In this document: positions 28,593 to 40,063 of the stretch, in pieces
Numbering within the stretch: the first letter of the stretch is position 1
How the letters are laid out: each line of letters starts with the position of its first letter
Assembly (NCBI GenBank): GCA_024169445.1
Contig: JALKFA010000001.1
Span: 4,588,001-4,652,000 of the forward strand
Direction of reading: 5' to 3'
Length of the DNA stretch: 64,000 bases
Origin: Buttiauxella agrestis ATCC 33320
GTDB lineage: Bacteria; Pseudomonadota; Gammaproteobacteria; Enterobacterales; Enterobacteriaceae
Program-made: the position numbers and the translations under genes
The notes under the pieces: model-generated
What the model was told of the DNA's origin: nothing
The model's database searches: none
Seen by the model: only the letters and a program-made list of their open reading frames with translations

Positions 28593-29570
28593 TTATGGTG
28601 CCTGATAGAGAATGACCGCGGCGGTCACCAGCAGATTGACCAGTGTCAACGGCAGGCAAATTTTCCAGCCGAAGGACATTACCTGGTCATAACGTGGACG
28701 CGGTAATGCTGCACGGATCAAAATGAACATCATCATGAAGAACGCGGTTTTCAGCGCGAACCAGATGAACGGCGGTAACCACGGGCCATGCCAGCCACCA
28801 AAGAACAGGGTCACAATCAGGGCAGAAACAGTCACGATACCGATGTATTCACCCACGAAGAACAGGCCAAATTTCATGCCTGAATATTCGATGTGATAAC
28901 CATCGGCCAGCTCTTGCTCGGCTTCTGGTTGGTCAAACGGGTGACGGTGACAAACCGCGACGCCTGCGATAGCGAAGGTCACAAAACCGAAGAACTGTGG
29001 GATCACGTTCCACAGGTTCGCCTGGTTATCCACGATATCGCCCATATTGAACGAACCCGCCTGCGCCACAACGCCCATCAAAGACAGACCGAGGAACACT
29101 TCGTAGCTGAGTGTCTGCGCAGAAGCACGCATTGCACCCAACAGTGAGTATTTGTTGTTACTTGACCAACCGGCGAACAGCACGGCGTAAACCGCCAGAC
29201 CCGCCAGCATCAGGAAGAACAAAATACCAATGTTCAGGTCGGCAACCACCCAGCTTGGGCTGACCGGCACAATAGCAAAGGCCAGCAACAGCGAGGTGAA
29301 AGCAATCATCGGTGCCAGAGTAAAGATGACGCGGTCCGCAAAGCGCGGAGTCCAGTCTTCTTTAAAGAACATCTTGATCATGTCCGCGACTAACTGGAGC
29401 GAACCGCCCCAGCCCACACGGTTTGGCCCGTAACGGTTCTGGAACAGGCCCAGCAAACGACGCTCACCAAAGCTCATGAACGCGCCGCATGTCACCACGA
29501 CCAGCAGGATTACGACCGCTTTGAGAATGCTCAGCAGAATGTCGATAACATCCGGTGTTAACCAACTCAT
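28593..29570 (-). CDS. nuoH: NuoH, NADH:quinone oxidoreductase subunit H
   Basis: 325 residues, the E. coli length, eight membrane helices. The quinone-chamber segments are intact: [20 protein letters not shown] near residue 35, [20 protein letters not shown] near 210 and PRPRYDQVM. It connects the quinone site to the proton-pumping subunits. It overlaps nuoG by 4 bp. Confidence 0.98.
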   Translation of the reverse strand: MSWLTPDVIDILLSILKAVVILLVVVTCGAFMSFGERRLLGLFQNRYGPNRVGWGGSLQLVADMIKMFFKEDWTPRFADRVIFTLAPMIAFTSLLLAFAIVPVSPSWVVADLNIGILFFLMLAGLAVYAVLFAGWSSNNKYSLLGAMRASAQTLSYEVFLGLSLMGVVAQAGSFNMGDIVDNQANLWNVIPQFFGFVTFAIAGVAVCHRHPFDQPEAEQELADGYHIEYSGMKFGLFFVGEYIGIVTVSALIVTLFFGGWHGPWLPPFIWFALKTAFFMMMFILIRAALPRPRYDQVMSFGWKICLPLTLVNLLVTAAVILYQAP

Positions 29571-32290
29571 TGGCCAGCCTCCTGAAGATTTTCAAGACAA
29601 GCACCCGCCAGTACCGGAGCGATGCCAGGCATCCCCATCGGTAAACCTACCTGCCCTGCCGCCAGTCCTTCGGAAAGTTGCAGCGGCAGACTTAGCGTCT
29701 GGCCTTCATAGCTAAACGAAATCAGGCTACCCGCATTAACACCGAGTTTTGCAGCATCAGACGGATTAAGCTTGATGTACGGCTCAGTCATACGGCTCTG
29801 GAACACCGGAGAACGCTGGGACATTTCATCACTACCAAACAGATGGTAGTACGGCGCGATACGCCATTTCCCGTCTTCAGCGTGGAAGATTTCCGGCACA
29901 TCAGTGAAGAAATCCATACCCGTTTCGGAGGCTTCAATCAGGCGCACACCCGGATCGCCGTGACGCAGATTGCCCCCCACTTCGGCCTGGAATTTGTTCC
30001 ATGCTTGCGGTGAGTTCCAGCCTGGTGCCCATGCGAATGGAATTTGCTGACGATTAGCCGTCGGGCTGTTGTTCCCTTCCATAGAGAAGGCGAACATGGT
30101 GTCTTTATCCTGCGGCTGACGCGGTTCATGCACGCTAATATTGGCGCGCATCGCGGTACGGCCACTGGAGCGGATTGGAGAACGCGACAGTTTCTGACCA
30201 CGAATACGGAAGCTGGCATCCGGTGCCGCATCTTTAATTCCGGCCAGTTGTGGCAACGCTTTCACGCATGCATCGATAACATCATCTAACTGCGTCCAGT
30301 CCACTTCACGGCTTTCAACTGTGCTGTGCAGGGAATGCAGCCAGCGCCAGCTTTCGAGCATCACCACGGAGTGGTCATAGTAAGACGGGTCATAAACCTG
30401 GAAGAAACGCTGTGCGCGACCTTCGTTGTTTATCACCGTACCGTCACTCTCAGCGAAGCTTGCGGTGGACAGCACCAGATGGGCTTTGTCCATAATTGCC
30501 GTGCGTTGGTGGTCAATAACCATCACCAACGGCGCTTTGCTCAGTGCTGCATCAACGCGAGTTGCAGAAGCATGGCGATGCAGATCGTTTTCCAGCACCA
30601 CTACCGCATCGGCAGCACCGCTTTCCAGTTCACTCAACGCTTCTTCAAGCGAGCCGCCGCCAATCAGACCGAGGCCAACGCTGTTGACCGCACGAGCCAC
30701 CATGGTGATACCGACATCGGCACCACGGTCTTTCAGCGCTTTAGCCACGTTGGCTGCCGCCTGAATGACCGCTTCGCTACCGGCGTTAGTACCGGAAACG
30801 ATCAATGGTTTCTTCGCACCCGCCAGCGCTTGCACAATCACGTCGACTTTGTTTTTCAGGTCGCGATCGAGTTCAACGGCTGGGGAATTGCTATCCAGCG
30901 CGTGAGCAACCGCAAAGCCCAGACGAGCCTGATCTTCAACCGGAGCGCGGTAAGTCCATGCTGCGATGTCGTCCAGACGAGTGCTGTCTATATTGGTGAC
31001 AAACAGTGGGTGTTTAGCGTGCTGACCAATGTTGAGGATTGCGGCAATCTGCCAGTCAGCCACTTTCTGTGCCGCTGCCATTTCACGCGCTTTGCCTTTC
31101 ACGGCCTGACGCACAGCCAGCGCAACACGCGCACCGGTCTGAGTAATGTCTTCTCCGAGTACCAAAACCGCATCGTAAGATTCGATTTCACGCAGTGCCG
31201 GAGTGTGAATGCCGCTTTCTTGCAGCACTTTGAGCATCAGTTGCAAGCGAGCTTGTTCACCCGTTGCAATACCGGTGTAGAAGTTGTCCGCACCTACCAG
31301 CTCACGCAGCGCGAAGTTGCTTTCAACGCTGGCACGTGGGGATCCGATACCGATCACTTTCTTCGACTGGCGCAAAATATCTGCCGCGCCCTGCATTGCC
31401 TGATCGGCATTCAGCGTGATCAGATCGTCGCCACGACGTTGGATCGGCTGACGTGGACGATCCTTCAGGTTGACGTAGCCATAACCAAAGCGGCCACGGT
31501 CACACAAGAAGTAGTGGTTCACGGTGCCGTTGTAGCGGTTTTCGATACGACGCAATTCACCGTAGCGCTCACCCGGGCTGGTGTTACAGCCGATGCTGCA
31601 CTGCTGGCAAATGCTTGGTGCGAACTGCATGTCCCACTTACGGTTATAACGCTCGGAGTGCGTTTTATCTGTGAATACGCCGGTCGGGCAGATTTCTACC
31701 AGGTTACCGGAGAATTCACTTTCCAGCGTACCGTCTTCAGGACGACCGAAGTAGACGTTATCGTGCGCGCCGTAAACACCCAAATCGGTGCCGTCAGCGT
31801 AATCTTTGTAATAACGCACGCAGCGGTAACAGGCGATACAGCGGTTCATTTCGTGAGAGATGAATGGGCCGAGATCCTGATTGCGGTGAGTACGTTTAGT
31901 GAAGCGGTAGCGACGGAAGCTATGGCCGGTCATCACCGTCATATCTTGCAGATGGCAGTTGCCACCTTCTTCACAAACCGGGCAGTCGTGCGGGTGGTTA
32001 GTCATTAACCACTCAACCACGCTTTCACGGAATTCTTTCGCTTCGCTATCGTCAATGGAGATAAACGTGCCGTCAGAGGCGGGTGTCATACAAGACATCA
32101 CCAGGCGGCCACGGAGATCTTCTGCGTTTTGATATTGCTTCACCGCGCACTGGCGGCAAGCACCGACGCTGCCTAGCGCCGGGTGCCAGCAAAAATAAGG
32201 AATATCGAGGCCGAGAGACAGACATGCTTGTAGCAGGTTGTCTGACCCGTTTACCTCATATTCTTTGCCGTCTACATGAATCGTAGCCAT
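29567..32290 (-). CDS. nuoG: NuoG, NADH:quinone oxidoreductase subunit G
   Basis: 907 residues from ATG at 32290 ([15 protein letters not shown]); three extra codons upstream are possible. N-terminal [2Fe-2S] domain ([20 protein letters not shown]), the HxxxC cluster N5 motif [23 protein letters not shown] for N4, and CQQCSIGCN for the extra cluster N7 seen in enterobacteria. The remainder is a molybdopterin-oxidoreductase-like fold without cofactor. Unlike in E. coli, a 200-bp gap with an ERIC element separates it from nuoF. Confidence 0.98.
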   Translation of the reverse strand: MATIHVDGKEYEVNGSDNLLQACLSLGLDIPYFCWHPALGSVGACRQCAVKQYQNAEDLRGRLVMSCMTPASDGTFISIDDSEAKEFRESVVEWLMTNHPHDCPVCEEGGNCHLQDMTVMTGHSFRRYRFTKRTHRNQDLGPFISHEMNRCIACYRCVRYYKDYADGTDLGVYGAHDNVYFGRPEDGTLESEFSGNLVEICPTGVFTDKTHSERYNRKWDMQFAPSICQQCSIGCNTSPGERYGELRRIENRYNGTVNHYFLCDRGRFGYGYVNLKDRPRQPIQRRGDDLITLNADQAMQGAADILRQSKKVIGIGSPRASVESNFALRELVGADNFYTGIATGEQARLQLMLKVLQESGIHTPALREIESYDAVLVLGEDITQTGARVALAVRQAVKGKAREMAAAQKVADWQIAAILNIGQHAKHPLFVTNIDSTRLDDIAAWTYRAPVEDQARLGFAVAHALDSNSPAVELDRDLKNKVDVIVQALAGAKKPLIVSGTNAGSEAVIQAAANVAKALKDRGADVGITMVARAVNSVGLGLIGGGSLEEALSELESGAADAVVVLENDLHRHASATRVDAALSKAPLVMVIDHQRTAIMDKAHLVLSTASFAESDGTVINNEGRAQRFFQVYDPSYYDHSVVMLESWRWLHSLHSTVESREVDWTQLDDVIDACVKALPQLAGIKDAAPDASFRIRGQKLSRSPIRSSGRTAMRANISVHEPRQPQDKDTMFAFSMEGNNSPTANRQQIPFAWAPGWNSPQAWNKFQAEVGGNLRHGDPGVRLIEASETGMDFFTDVPEIFHAEDGKWRIAPYYHLFGSDEMSQRSPVFQSRMTEPYIKLNPSDAAKLGVNAGSLISFSYEGQTLSLPLQLSEGLAAGQVGLPMGMPGIAPVLAGACLENLQEAGQ

Positions 32291-32316
32291 AGTCAGCATG
32301 CTTCCAGTTGGCCTGA

Positions 32317-32442
32317 ATAATCTTCGTCTTTCACACTGCGACTGCGTTGGCTTCTCTCGCTCACCCTGGTCATTTAGTTAACTAAACTCCCAGGGATTCA
32401 CTCCTTTGCCGCCTTGCCTCAGTGCGAAATTCTTGATTACTT
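32317..32442. repeat. Full-length degenerate ERIC element between nuoF and nuoG
   Basis: About 126 bp align with the 127-bp ERIC consensus: TGCGTTGGCT, CTCGCTCACC, the central palindrome at 32365-32394 (arms CCTGG and CCAGG around TTTAGTTAACTAAA), GGATTCACTC, TTGCCGCCTTGCCT. It is diverged at both ends. It lies in the middle of the nuo operon and would fold into a long hairpin in the mRNA. Confidence 0.85.
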
Positions 32443-32492
32443 TTCAGGCATTAATTATAAAATTTTATAACCTGCAAACTTGTTGTCAGGTG

Positions 32493-33833
32493 TTACCAGC
32501 GCGCTTTTAACAAGTTCGGTTGAATCCCGCTAATCGCGCGGGTGTTCCCGAAATCTTGTTTGGCAATGCCCGCTTCGAATTCGTCGCGGAAATATTTAAT
32601 CGCACTCTGCAATGGCTCAACCGCACCTGGCGCATGCGCACAGAAGGTTTTACCTGGCCCAAGGAAACGACACAGTTGCTCAAGTGTCTCGATGTCCCCA
32701 GGCTGGCCTTCGCCACGTTCCAGCGCACGCAGAATTTTCACACTCCACGGCAGACCGTCACGGCAAGGTGTACACCAGCCGCACGATTCACGGGAGAAGA
32801 ACTCTTCCAGGTTACGAACCAGCGGCACCATACCAATTTCATGGTCTACGGCCATCGCCAGTGCGGTACCTAAACGGCTACCCGCTTTACCAATGCTTTC
32901 GAATTCCATCGGCAGATCAAGGTGTGATTCGGTCAGGAAATCCGTCCCTGCCCCACCCGGCTGCCAGGCTTTGAATTTCAGGCCATCGCGCATGCCACCA
33001 GCGTAATCTTCGAGAATTTCACGCGCGGTGGTACCGAACGGTAACTCCCAAACGCCTGGGTTTTTCACACGACCAGAGAAGCCCATCAGCTTGGTGCCAG
33101 CATCTTTGCTGGTCGAAATGCCTTGATACCACTCCACGCCGTTGGCCAGAATCGCTGGCACGTTGCACAGGGTTTCAACGTTGTTTACACACGTTGGTTT
33201 ACCCCACACGCCGCTTGAAGCAGGGAATGGGGGTTTTGAACGTGGGTTGGCACGGCGGCCTTCCAGGGAGTTAATCAGCGCGGTTTCTTCACCACAGATA
33301 TAACGCCCGGCACCGGTGTGCACGATCAGCTCAAAATCAAAACCAGAACCGAGAATGTTTTTGCCCAGCAAGCCCGCTTCGGTCGCCTCAGCAATCGCGC
33401 GGCGCAGATGCACAGCCGCTTCGATATACTCGCCGCGCAGGAAGATGTAACCGCGGTAAGCTTTCAGGGCGAATGCAGAAATCAGCATGCCTTCCACCAA
33501 CAGGTGTGGCAGTTGCTCCATCAGCAAACGGTCTTTATAAGTACCCGGTTCCATTTCATCGGCATTACACAGCAGGTAACGGATGTTCATGGACTCGTCT
33601 TTCGGCATCAGGCTCCACTTCAGACCGGTGGAGAAGCCCGCACCGCCGCGCCCTTTCAGGCCAGAGTCTTTAACACGATTAACGACTTCATCCGGTGCCA
33701 GGCCAGTCAGCGCAAGACGAGCACCCTCGTAGCCGTTTTTGCTGCGATATTCATCCAGCCAGACCGGCTGTTTGTCATCACGCAGCCGCCAGGTCAGCGG
33801 ATGGGTTTCGGCAGTACGAATAACGGTTTTCAT
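32493..33833 (-). CDS. nuoF: NuoF, NADH:quinone oxidoreductase subunit F
   Basis: 446 residues (E. coli 445). NADH and FMN site: [17 protein letters not shown] near residue 61-77, and the glycine-rich [16 protein letters not shown] and [15 protein letters not shown]. Cluster N3 ligands are in [12 protein letters not shown], with the last cysteine in the TFCAHAPGA region. It is where electrons enter complex I. It overlaps nuoE by 4 bp. Confidence 0.98.
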   Translation of the reverse strand: MKTVIRTAETHPLTWRLRDDKQPVWLDEYRSKNGYEGARLALTGLAPDEVVNRVKDSGLKGRGGAGFSTGLKWSLMPKDESMNIRYLLCNADEMEPGTYKDRLLMEQLPHLLVEGMLISAFALKAYRGYIFLRGEYIEAAVHLRRAIAEATEAGLLGKNILGSGFDFELIVHTGAGRYICGEETALINSLEGRRANPRSKPPFPASSGVWGKPTCVNNVETLCNVPAILANGVEWYQGISTSKDAGTKLMGFSGRVKNPGVWELPFGTTAREILEDYAGGMRDGLKFKAWQPGGAGTDFLTESHLDLPMEFESIGKAGSRLGTALAMAVDHEIGMVPLVRNLEEFFSRESCGWCTPCRDGLPWSVKILRALERGEGQPGDIETLEQLCRFLGPGKTFCAHAPGAVEPLQSAIKYFRDEFEAGIAKQDFGNTRAISGIQPNLLKARW

Positions 33834-34330
33834 TTGTACTGCTCCAGCAAGTCAGGGATCGCTTCCGGCGTCAGATGGCTGTGAGTGTCCTCATCAATCA
33901 TCATGGTCGGCCCTTTATCGCAGTTACCCAGACAGCAGGTTGGCAGCAGGGTAAAGCGACCATCAAACGTGGTTTGACCCGGTTTGATGTCCAGTTTTGC
34001 TTCGATTGCCGACTGAATGCCCTGGTAGCCCGTAATGTGGCAAACCACGCTATCGCAATAGCGAATAACGTGGCGGCCTACCGGCTGGCGGAAAATCTGG
34101 CTGTAGAATGTGGCAACACCTTCTACGTCGCTGGCTGGAATGCCCAGAACTTCAGCGATGGCATAAATCGCGCCGTCAGGCACCCAGCCACGCTGCTTCT
34201 GAACAATCTTCAGCGCTTCGATAGACGCTGCGCGAGCATCTTCGTAATGATGTTTTTCGTGCTCAATCGCATCACGCTCGAATTGACTCAGCTCAAAGGC
34301 TTCTGCCTGGGGTTGTTGTTTATCGTGCAT
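33830..34330 (-). CDS. nuoE: NuoE, NADH:quinone oxidoreductase subunit E
   Basis: 166 residues, thioredoxin-like [2Fe-2S] subunit. The four cluster N1a cysteines are in [12 protein letters not shown] and [12 protein letters not shown]. It pairs with NuoF in the dehydrogenase module. It starts 2 bp after nuoC and overlaps nuoF by 4 bp. Confidence 0.98.
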   Translation of the reverse strand: MHDKQQPQAEAFELSQFERDAIEHEKHHYEDARAASIEALKIVQKQRGWVPDGAIYAIAEVLGIPASDVEGVATFYSQIFRQPVGRHVIRYCDSVVCHITGYQGIQSAIEAKLDIKPGQTTFDGRFTLLPTCCLGNCDKGPTMMIDEDTHSHLTPEAIPDLLEQYK

Positions 34331-34332
34331 AG

Positions 34333-36144
34333 TTAGCGATCCACATCAGACATTACAAAATCGATACTACCCAGATAGACAATCAGGTCAGAAACCAGGC
34401 TGCCGCGAATCGCCGACGGGATTTGCTGCAAGTGCGCAAAGCTCGGAGTACGGATGCGGGTGCGGTAGCTCATGGTGCTGCCGTCGCTGGTCAGGTAGTA
34501 ACTGTTAATCCCTTTCGTCGCTTCAATCATCTGGAAGGATTCGTTAGCCGGCATCACCGGGCCCCACGAAACTTGCAGGAAGTGAGTGATCAGGGTTTCG
34601 ATATGCTGCAGCGTGCGCTCTTTCGGCGGCGGCGTTGTCAGCGGATGGTCAGCTTTGAACGGGCCAGCAGGCATGTTTTTCAGACACTGGTCAAGAATGC
34701 GCAAGCTCTGGCGAAGCTCTTCAACTTTCAACATCACGCGGGTGTAGCAGTCACTGACGCCACCGCCGACCGGGATTTCGAAGTCGAAGTTTTCATAACC
34801 AGAGTAAGGGCGAGCTTTACGGATATCGAAGTCAACGCCCGTTGCGCGCAAGCCAGCACCGGTGGTGCCCCACTCCAGCGCTTCTTTCTTGCCATAGGCA
34901 GCAACGCCCTGAGAACGACCTTTCAGGATGGTGTTACGCAGCGCAGCTTTCTCGTAGGAATCCAGACGTTTTGGCATCCAGTCGAGGAACTCTTTGAGCA
35001 GACGTTCCCAACCGTTTGGTAAGTCGTGAGCCACACCGCCGATACGGAACCAGGCCGGGTGCATACGGAAACCGGTAATCGCTTCAACCAGGTCATAAAT
35101 TTTCTGACGGTCGGTAAAGGCGAAGAACACCGGAGTCATCGCGCCCACGTCCTGAATAAACGTGGAGATGTACAGCAGGTGGCTGTTGATACGGAACAGT
35201 TCAGACAGCATGACGCGGATAACGTCTACACGTTCAGGAACCTTGATACCCGCCAGTTTTTCAACCGCTAACACGTATGGCATTTCGTTTACGCAACCGC
35301 CGAGATATTCGATACGGTCGGTATACGGAATGTAGCTGTGCCAGGACTGACGCTCGCCCATTTTCTCAGCACCACGGTGGTGGTAACCGATGTCCGGTAC
35401 GCAGTCGACAATCTCTTCACCGTCGAGTTGCAGAACGATACGGAATGCACCGTGCGCGGATGGGTGGTTTGGACCGAGGTTCAGGAACATGAAATCTTCA
35501 TGCTCGCTGCTGCGCTTCATGCCCCACTCTTCAGGCTTGAAGGTCAGCGCTTCCATCTCGAGGTCTTCTTTCTGTTTGGTCAATTCAAACGGATCGAATT
35601 CGGTGGCACGCGCCGGATAATCTTTACGCAGCGGATGGCCTTCCCACGTTGGCGGCATCATGATGCGCGTCAGGTGCGGGTGACCATTAAAGGTAATGCC
35701 AAACATTTCCCAGGTTTCACGCTCATACCAGTTGGCATTCGGGAAAAGTTTGGTGATTGTCGGTACATTCAGATCGTTTTCAGACAGCGCCACCTTGAGC
35801 ATGATATCGCGGTTGCGATCGATAGAAATCAGGTGGTAGAAAACGGAAAAATCCGCAGCCGGTAAACCGTTGCGGTGAGTACGAAGGCGTTCATCCATGC
35901 CGTGTAAGTCGAACAACATGACATAGGGCTTCGGAAGTTTCTTTAAGAAATCGACTGCTTCGAGTAATTGCTCTCGCTTAACCCAGACCACCGGAACACC
36001 AGTGCGGGTTGGCTGAACAGTGAAGGCATCCGGCCCAAAACGGTTACGCAGTTCGCCAATTACCGGATCATCTAAATGGTCACGGGTTTGCCAGGCTTCC
36101 TGGTTGGCATCATGCGCAGTTAAATCGGTCATAATTCTCACCAT
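34333..36144 (-). CDS. nuoC: NuoC (NuoCD), fused NADH:quinone oxidoreductase subunits C and D
   Basis: 603 residues from ATG at 36144. ATG at 36132 (MTDLTAHD) is also possible and has GGTGAG close upstream. Residues of about 20-185 are the 30-kDa NuoC part ([20 protein letters not shown] at its end). The rest is the 49-kDa NuoD part with [32 protein letters not shown] and the C-terminal [11 protein letters not shown] at the quinone site. The fusion is normal in enterobacteria. Confidence 0.97.
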   Translation of the reverse strand: MVRIMTDLTAHDANQEAWQTRDHLDDPVIGELRNRFGPDAFTVQPTRTGVPVVWVKREQLLEAVDFLKKLPKPYVMLFDLHGMDERLRTHRNGLPAADFSVFYHLISIDRNRDIMLKVALSENDLNVPTITKLFPNANWYERETWEMFGITFNGHPHLTRIMMPPTWEGHPLRKDYPARATEFDPFELTKQKEDLEMEALTFKPEEWGMKRSSEHEDFMFLNLGPNHPSAHGAFRIVLQLDGEEIVDCVPDIGYHHRGAEKMGERQSWHSYIPYTDRIEYLGGCVNEMPYVLAVEKLAGIKVPERVDVIRVMLSELFRINSHLLYISTFIQDVGAMTPVFFAFTDRQKIYDLVEAITGFRMHPAWFRIGGVAHDLPNGWERLLKEFLDWMPKRLDSYEKAALRNTILKGRSQGVAAYGKKEALEWGTTGAGLRATGVDFDIRKARPYSGYENFDFEIPVGGGVSDCYTRVMLKVEELRQSLRILDQCLKNMPAGPFKADHPLTTPPPKERTLQHIETLITHFLQVSWGPVMPANESFQMIEATKGINSYYLTSDGSTMSYRTRIRTPSFAHLQQIPSAIRGSLVSDLIVYLGSIDFVMSDVDR

Positions 36145-36233
36145 TGCAAATGGTACTGTGGTGACTGTCAGCAGTGGCTTCGCGCTAGTATTATTGATAT
36201 GCGAAGTAAACTCACACTGCCCACAGGCGCATA

Positions 36234-36908
36234 TTAAATCTCGTCTGGTGTCCGCAAGTTGGTGACAGCGATACGCTCGCCACGTTTACGTTCACGTTCT
36301 GACTGCATGTTGGCGCGATAAACACCTTGATCGCCAACAACCCAGGACAATGGACGACGCTCTTTGCCAATGGATTCTTGCAGCAGCATCAGAGCCTGCA
36401 TGTAAGCTTCCGGGCGCGGTGGGCAACCAGGGATGTAAACATCCACAGGCAGGAATTTATCCACGCCCTGTACCACAGAGTAGATGTCGTACATGCCGCC
36501 GGAGTTAGCGCAGGCACCCATCGAGATCACCCATTTTGGCTCAAGCATTTGATCGTAAAGGCGCTGAATAACGGGAGCCATTTTGGTAAAGCAGGTTCCT
36601 GCAATCACCATCAGGTCGGCCTGACGCGGAGATGCACGCAGTACTTCGGCACCAAAACGTGCCACGTCATGAACCGCGGTAAACGAGGTCACCATCTCAA
36701 CGTAGCAGCAAGAAAGGCCAAAGTTATAAGGCCAAATTGAGTTTTTACGCCCCCAGTTCACCATATCGTGCATGGCATGTTCGAGCTTGCCCATGTACAC
36801 GCTACGGTTGATTTCTTGATCAAGAGGATCGGTTACGATCTCCTGTTTTTGCAGGGGGTAACGGTCGTTCTCACCGTCGGGGTCTATGCGGGTGAGCGTA
36901 TAGTCCAT
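36234..36908 (-). CDS. nuoB: NuoB, NADH:quinone oxidoreductase subunit B (cluster N2)
   Basis: 224 residues (E. coli 220). Cluster N2 ligands are the tandem cysteines in GLSCCYVEM, with CFTKMAPV and [16 protein letters not shown]. It hands electrons to ubiquinone. It lies 15 bp after nuoA; 89 bp separate it from nuoC. Confidence 0.98.
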   Translation of the reverse strand: MDYTLTRIDPDGENDRYPLQKQEIVTDPLDQEINRSVYMGKLEHAMHDMVNWGRKNSIWPYNFGLSCCYVEMVTSFTAVHDVARFGAEVLRASPRQADLMVIAGTCFTKMAPVIQRLYDQMLEPKWVISMGACANSGGMYDIYSVVQGVDKFLPVDVYIPGCPPRPEAYMQALMLLQESIGKERRPLSWVVGDQGVYRANMQSERERKRGERIAVTNLRTPDEI

Positions 36909-36923
36909 CTTATTGCCTCATTT

Positions 36924-37370
36924 TTACTGCGTATGACGGTTAGTAATACTGTCGGTTTCTGGGTTGATATGGGCGCGACGCGAACGCGCGGGAGTCCAAT
37001 CAAGCGCGCCAATGCGCACGAGATACACCAGGCCTGCCAGTAGCACAAAAATGAAAATTGCGGCCTCGACGAAGCCTACCCATCCGCTTTCACGAATAGA
37101 CACTGACCACGCGTAGAGATACAAGGCTTCCACGTCGAAGATGACGAAGAACATGGCAACCAAGTAGAACTTAGCGGATAGGCGTAAGCGCGCTGTACCA
37201 ACTGAGTCGATACCTGACTCGAAGGGAGTGTTTTTGTGCCGACCCTTAGCTCTCCCGCCAAGGAACCAGGCCCCGAGAAGCATTACGCAACACAGGCCTA
37301 TGGCAACAATAAGAAAGACTGCGAACGCCCAATGGTGAGCGATAACTTCAGTGGATGTTGACATACTCAT
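36924..37370 (-). CDS. nuoA: NuoA, NADH:quinone oxidoreductase subunit A
   Basis: 148 residues (E. coli 147). Three membrane helices and the quinone-side loop [20 protein letters not shown], followed by [21 protein letters not shown] with the conserved acidic residues. First gene of the thirteen-gene nuo operon, which is complete here. Confidence 0.98.
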   Translation of the reverse strand: MSMSTSTEVIAHHWAFAVFLIVAIGLCCVMLLGAWFLGGRAKGRHKNTPFESGIDSVGTARLRLSAKFYLVAMFFVIFDVEALYLYAWSVSIRESGWVGFVEAAIFIFVLLAGLVYLVRIGALDWTPARSRRAHINPETDSITNRHTQ

Positions 37371-38008
37371 TGCTTACTCATCAAAAGTGGCGCCAAAGTC
37401 TCTGCTCTTGCTGGCAGATGAACACCACATCGATTCATGGGGAGGAACAATAAACCTTACAATAACTGCCGGAATCAAAACTTTACCAGCACATTGATGG
37501 GGTTTTTTACTCCTTTCTATAACCTTTTGTCAACTTTAACAAAAGTATCCACACATTAATTTACATGAAGCCAACTTCATTAACATTAAGTGCCTTAAAA
37601 GCTAGTAACGCCGAGTTATTAACTCGGTTTTAATGAAGGTGAATCGTGTCCGTTAAGGAGGAAAAAATTAACTGCTGCTCTATTTTGGCAGGATTTCTCA
37701 ACTATTCATCCCCCCTATAGGGAGTATTTTCTTGATCTGAGACACGCTTCTGTTAATTCATATCAAAAAATGACAACATTGCAGCGTATTTTTTAACAAT
37801 TAAACACGAGTTGATTAGTAGGCTAGCAGGAGAAGACAGGTGACAAAGAGGAGGTAAAGTAGATTGTTTTAAAACGTGTTTTTACAAAACACCCGTCAAC
37901 TTAACGTTCACTGATTAAAAAACAAGCCATTGAGACCCAAAAAGTGCTCAATGACCTGTTTTCGAATTTCATAAATTGTTACTAACAAACCCGTATGACG
38001 GCTACATC
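37371..38008. promoter_or_regulatory. nuo upstream regulatory region
   Basis: A long AT-rich interval without a gene, expected to hold the nuo promoter(s). On the minus strand, TTGACA (complement of 37528-37533) and TAAAAA (37504-37509) are 18 bp apart, a weak candidate. A perfect 7-bp palindrome CCGAGTT-ATT-AACTCGG at 37611-37627 is followed on the plus strand by TTTT. It may be a regulator site or an RNA hairpin. In E. coli nuo is controlled by ArcA, Nar and others, but I cannot assign those sites here. Confidence 0.5.
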
Positions 38009-38110
38009 CCCTAAATAATTCGAGTTGCAGGTAGGCGGCCCCAAAGGGGTGAGGCTCATGGATGAGCCGAATAGTGCAGCCAACACCCCTGCTACTCGAA
38101 TTATGACGGG
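38009..38110. repeat. ERIC-like element with an altered centre, between lrhA and nuo
   Basis: The ends match ERIC in reverse orientation: AAATAATTCGAGTTGCAGGTAGGCGGC on one side (38013-38039) and GTGCAGCCAACACCCCTGC...AATTATGACGGG on the other. The usual ERIC centre is replaced by a shorter palindrome-containing core (GGCTCATGGATGAGCC). Length is about 102 bp. It starts 7 bp after the lrhA stop codon. Confidence 0.8.
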
Positions 38111-38117
38111 GAATGCG

Positions 38118-39053
38118 TTACTCGAAATCGCCTTCCATCAACATGGTATCGCCGTCCTCGTCTGAGGAAACCACGTAACGATATGGATTCGGGTTATTTT
38201 CCAGCGCACTGAAAATAGCCTGAGCTAAATCATTAGTGGTTTGCAAATTACGGCACAGCATGTATTGCGTATCAGGCATCGCTGGCAAACCATCGGCACC
38301 TCCAAGCACGCGCAGTTCTGGGCTCATCATTTCTACAGGCCGTGATGTAATCCCCAACCCGGCTTTTACCGCAGCGCGTACAGCAGAAAGTGTTGACGCA
38401 ACATAAGCAATACGCCACGGAATGCGTGCAGCGTTGAGTTGTTCAATCATCATGTCACGGTACGGGCTAGGGTTATCGAGCACCACTAAAGGCACCGTTT
38501 CACCTTTCTGGAACACGTAATCAGCGGCGCAGTACCATAAAGTTGGCGAAGTCCGTAACACAATGGATTCAAAATGCGCAGGTTTCGACGTCGTGACGAC
38601 GAGATCCACTTCCTGCTGATTAAGCATTTCAACCATAAACGGATTACGTTTAACACGCACATCCAACGCCAATTTAGGGTACACCGAGCTTATCCGGTTA
38701 AGCAGAAACGGCAGGATGGTATCCGCAGTTTCATCAGATGCTCCAATCGTTAATACGCCCTGCAAATTACTAAACATTAGCGAAGTACAAGCTTCATCAT
38801 TAAAACGCAGAATCTTTCGCGCATAACCAAGGAGCTGGATACCGTGCTCGGTCAGCAGTTTATTACGGCCATGACGGGCAAAAAGCTCTTTTCCTACTAA
38901 CTGTTCAAGGCGCTGCATCTGCTGGCTTACAGCCGATTGAGTGCGGCAAACCGCAACGGCTGCAGCGGCAAAAGTATTCAGATCCGCTACGGCAACAAAA
39001 GTCCTGAGCAGATCGAGGTCGAGATTGAGTATCGGACGATTTGCGTTAATCAT
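38118..39053 (-). CDS. lrhA: LrhA, LysR-family regulator of motility and type 1 fimbriae
   Basis: 311 residues (E. coli 312). N-terminal LysR helix-turn-helix ([20 protein letters not shown], residues 12-31; [16 protein letters not shown]) and a C-terminal substrate-binding-like domain. In E. coli it represses flhDC and affects fimbriae and RpoS. It lies between nuo and alaA with the same orientation as in E. coli. The stop is followed by an ERIC-like repeat rather than a clear terminator. Confidence 0.96.
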   Translation of the reverse strand: MINANRPILNLDLDLLRTFVAVADLNTFAAAAVAVCRTQSAVSQQMQRLEQLVGKELFARHGRNKLLTEHGIQLLGYARKILRFNDEACTSLMFSNLQGVLTIGASDETADTILPFLLNRISSVYPKLALDVRVKRNPFMVEMLNQQEVDLVVTTSKPAHFESIVLRTSPTLWYCAADYVFQKGETVPLVVLDNPSPYRDMMIEQLNAARIPWRIAYVASTLSAVRAAVKAGLGITSRPVEMMSPELRVLGGADGLPAMPDTQYMLCRNLQTTNDLAQAIFSALENNPNPYRYVVSSDEDGDTMLMEGDFE

Positions 39054-40063
39054 AATTTTTTCACTATCAGGTTGCTCTTACGAGTCTGCCTTAGTTTTAT
39101 TGCTGTGATTTATCAAAAAGATAAAGCAATTCCCTTTTACAGAACGCCTCCCGAAGGGGAGCACCGTCATCCTGACAGCCGTTCTGACTTATTTATTTTT
39201 CATACTGCCAGAGGTACGCGAAGCAATAATGCAAAGCACGTATTTCTGGGATATTATACTGTCGTTAACAACATACAAACATTCGTCTTAACGTACTAGT
39301 CACTGAAATTAAAACTGAGTAATTATTGTAAATCCACTTCAGTACTGAGCTTTATTTATTCAACTCATAGCAGAAACAAGTGTAAACAGGATGGGGATTT
39401 TCTTTAAGTCACTTCATTGTACTGGCAATTGACACACTACAACGCAGACAAACCAACCCACCATAAAACATGGAGTTGCGTTATTTATACCGAAAACCAC
39501 CTACCATTTTCAGTAGTGTATCTTACCGCAAAACACGCCATCCCATAACTTTTGTTGCGAATTATCCGATCTCATTCTCTTTTTTAATTCATTCATCAGT
39601 AGCTTATTCGCAGAAATGTCCAAAATTCTACAAGCTAAAAGAGAAGCAATTTAACTATATTCCTTGTTTATATTAATCACATACTCGGTTATTTTTATAT
39701 ACATATTATTAACTCGCACTAATGCACTTCATTTAACCATAAGCATGAATATTCAATTTTCCTTAACTATTACTCAATATAATTCGCATTTCGGTCAGCA
39801 TGACTGACTGCACTCTATGCATTAACGCAGTGACTACCATGGCAAGCAACTCAATAACCTATATTTTCGGTCAATATTGATATGATCATCAACATATAAT
39901 CCTGCAAAATCACTATTCAACAGCAATTTACTACCACTCTCAAAATTGAAGATTTATTACTATTTGGCGCTTCGATAACCTTCAAATCTGTGCGGCGCAG
40001 GAGTACATTGTTCCCTGGTCGCTTCCACGGCAGGAAGTGGCGCTAACATTTAAGGTCAGGTTC
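39054..40063. other. Long AT-rich interval between lrhA and alaA
   Basis: About 1 kb without a convincing gene; the open frames present have no ribosome binding site or recognisable family. It separates divergent genes, so it should carry both promoters and probably long leaders. The right end (about 39780-40040) is slightly richer in GC and could be the alaA leader. E. coli also has a long gap here. Confidence 0.6.

Noticed and set aside
30326-32008. 560-codon open frame on the plus strand across nuoG
   Set aside because: It is antisense to the well-conserved nuoG, has no ribosome binding site and no recognisable domain. Long antisense frames are expected from the codon bias of the real gene.
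34333-36144. Fusion of nuoC and nuoD
   Set aside because: The fused NuoCD is the normal state in E. coli and relatives, so it is not a novelty.
39470-39676. 68-codon plus-strand frame in the lrhA-alaA gap
   Set aside because: AT-rich, no clear ribosome binding site, no domain; composition fits non-coding DNA.
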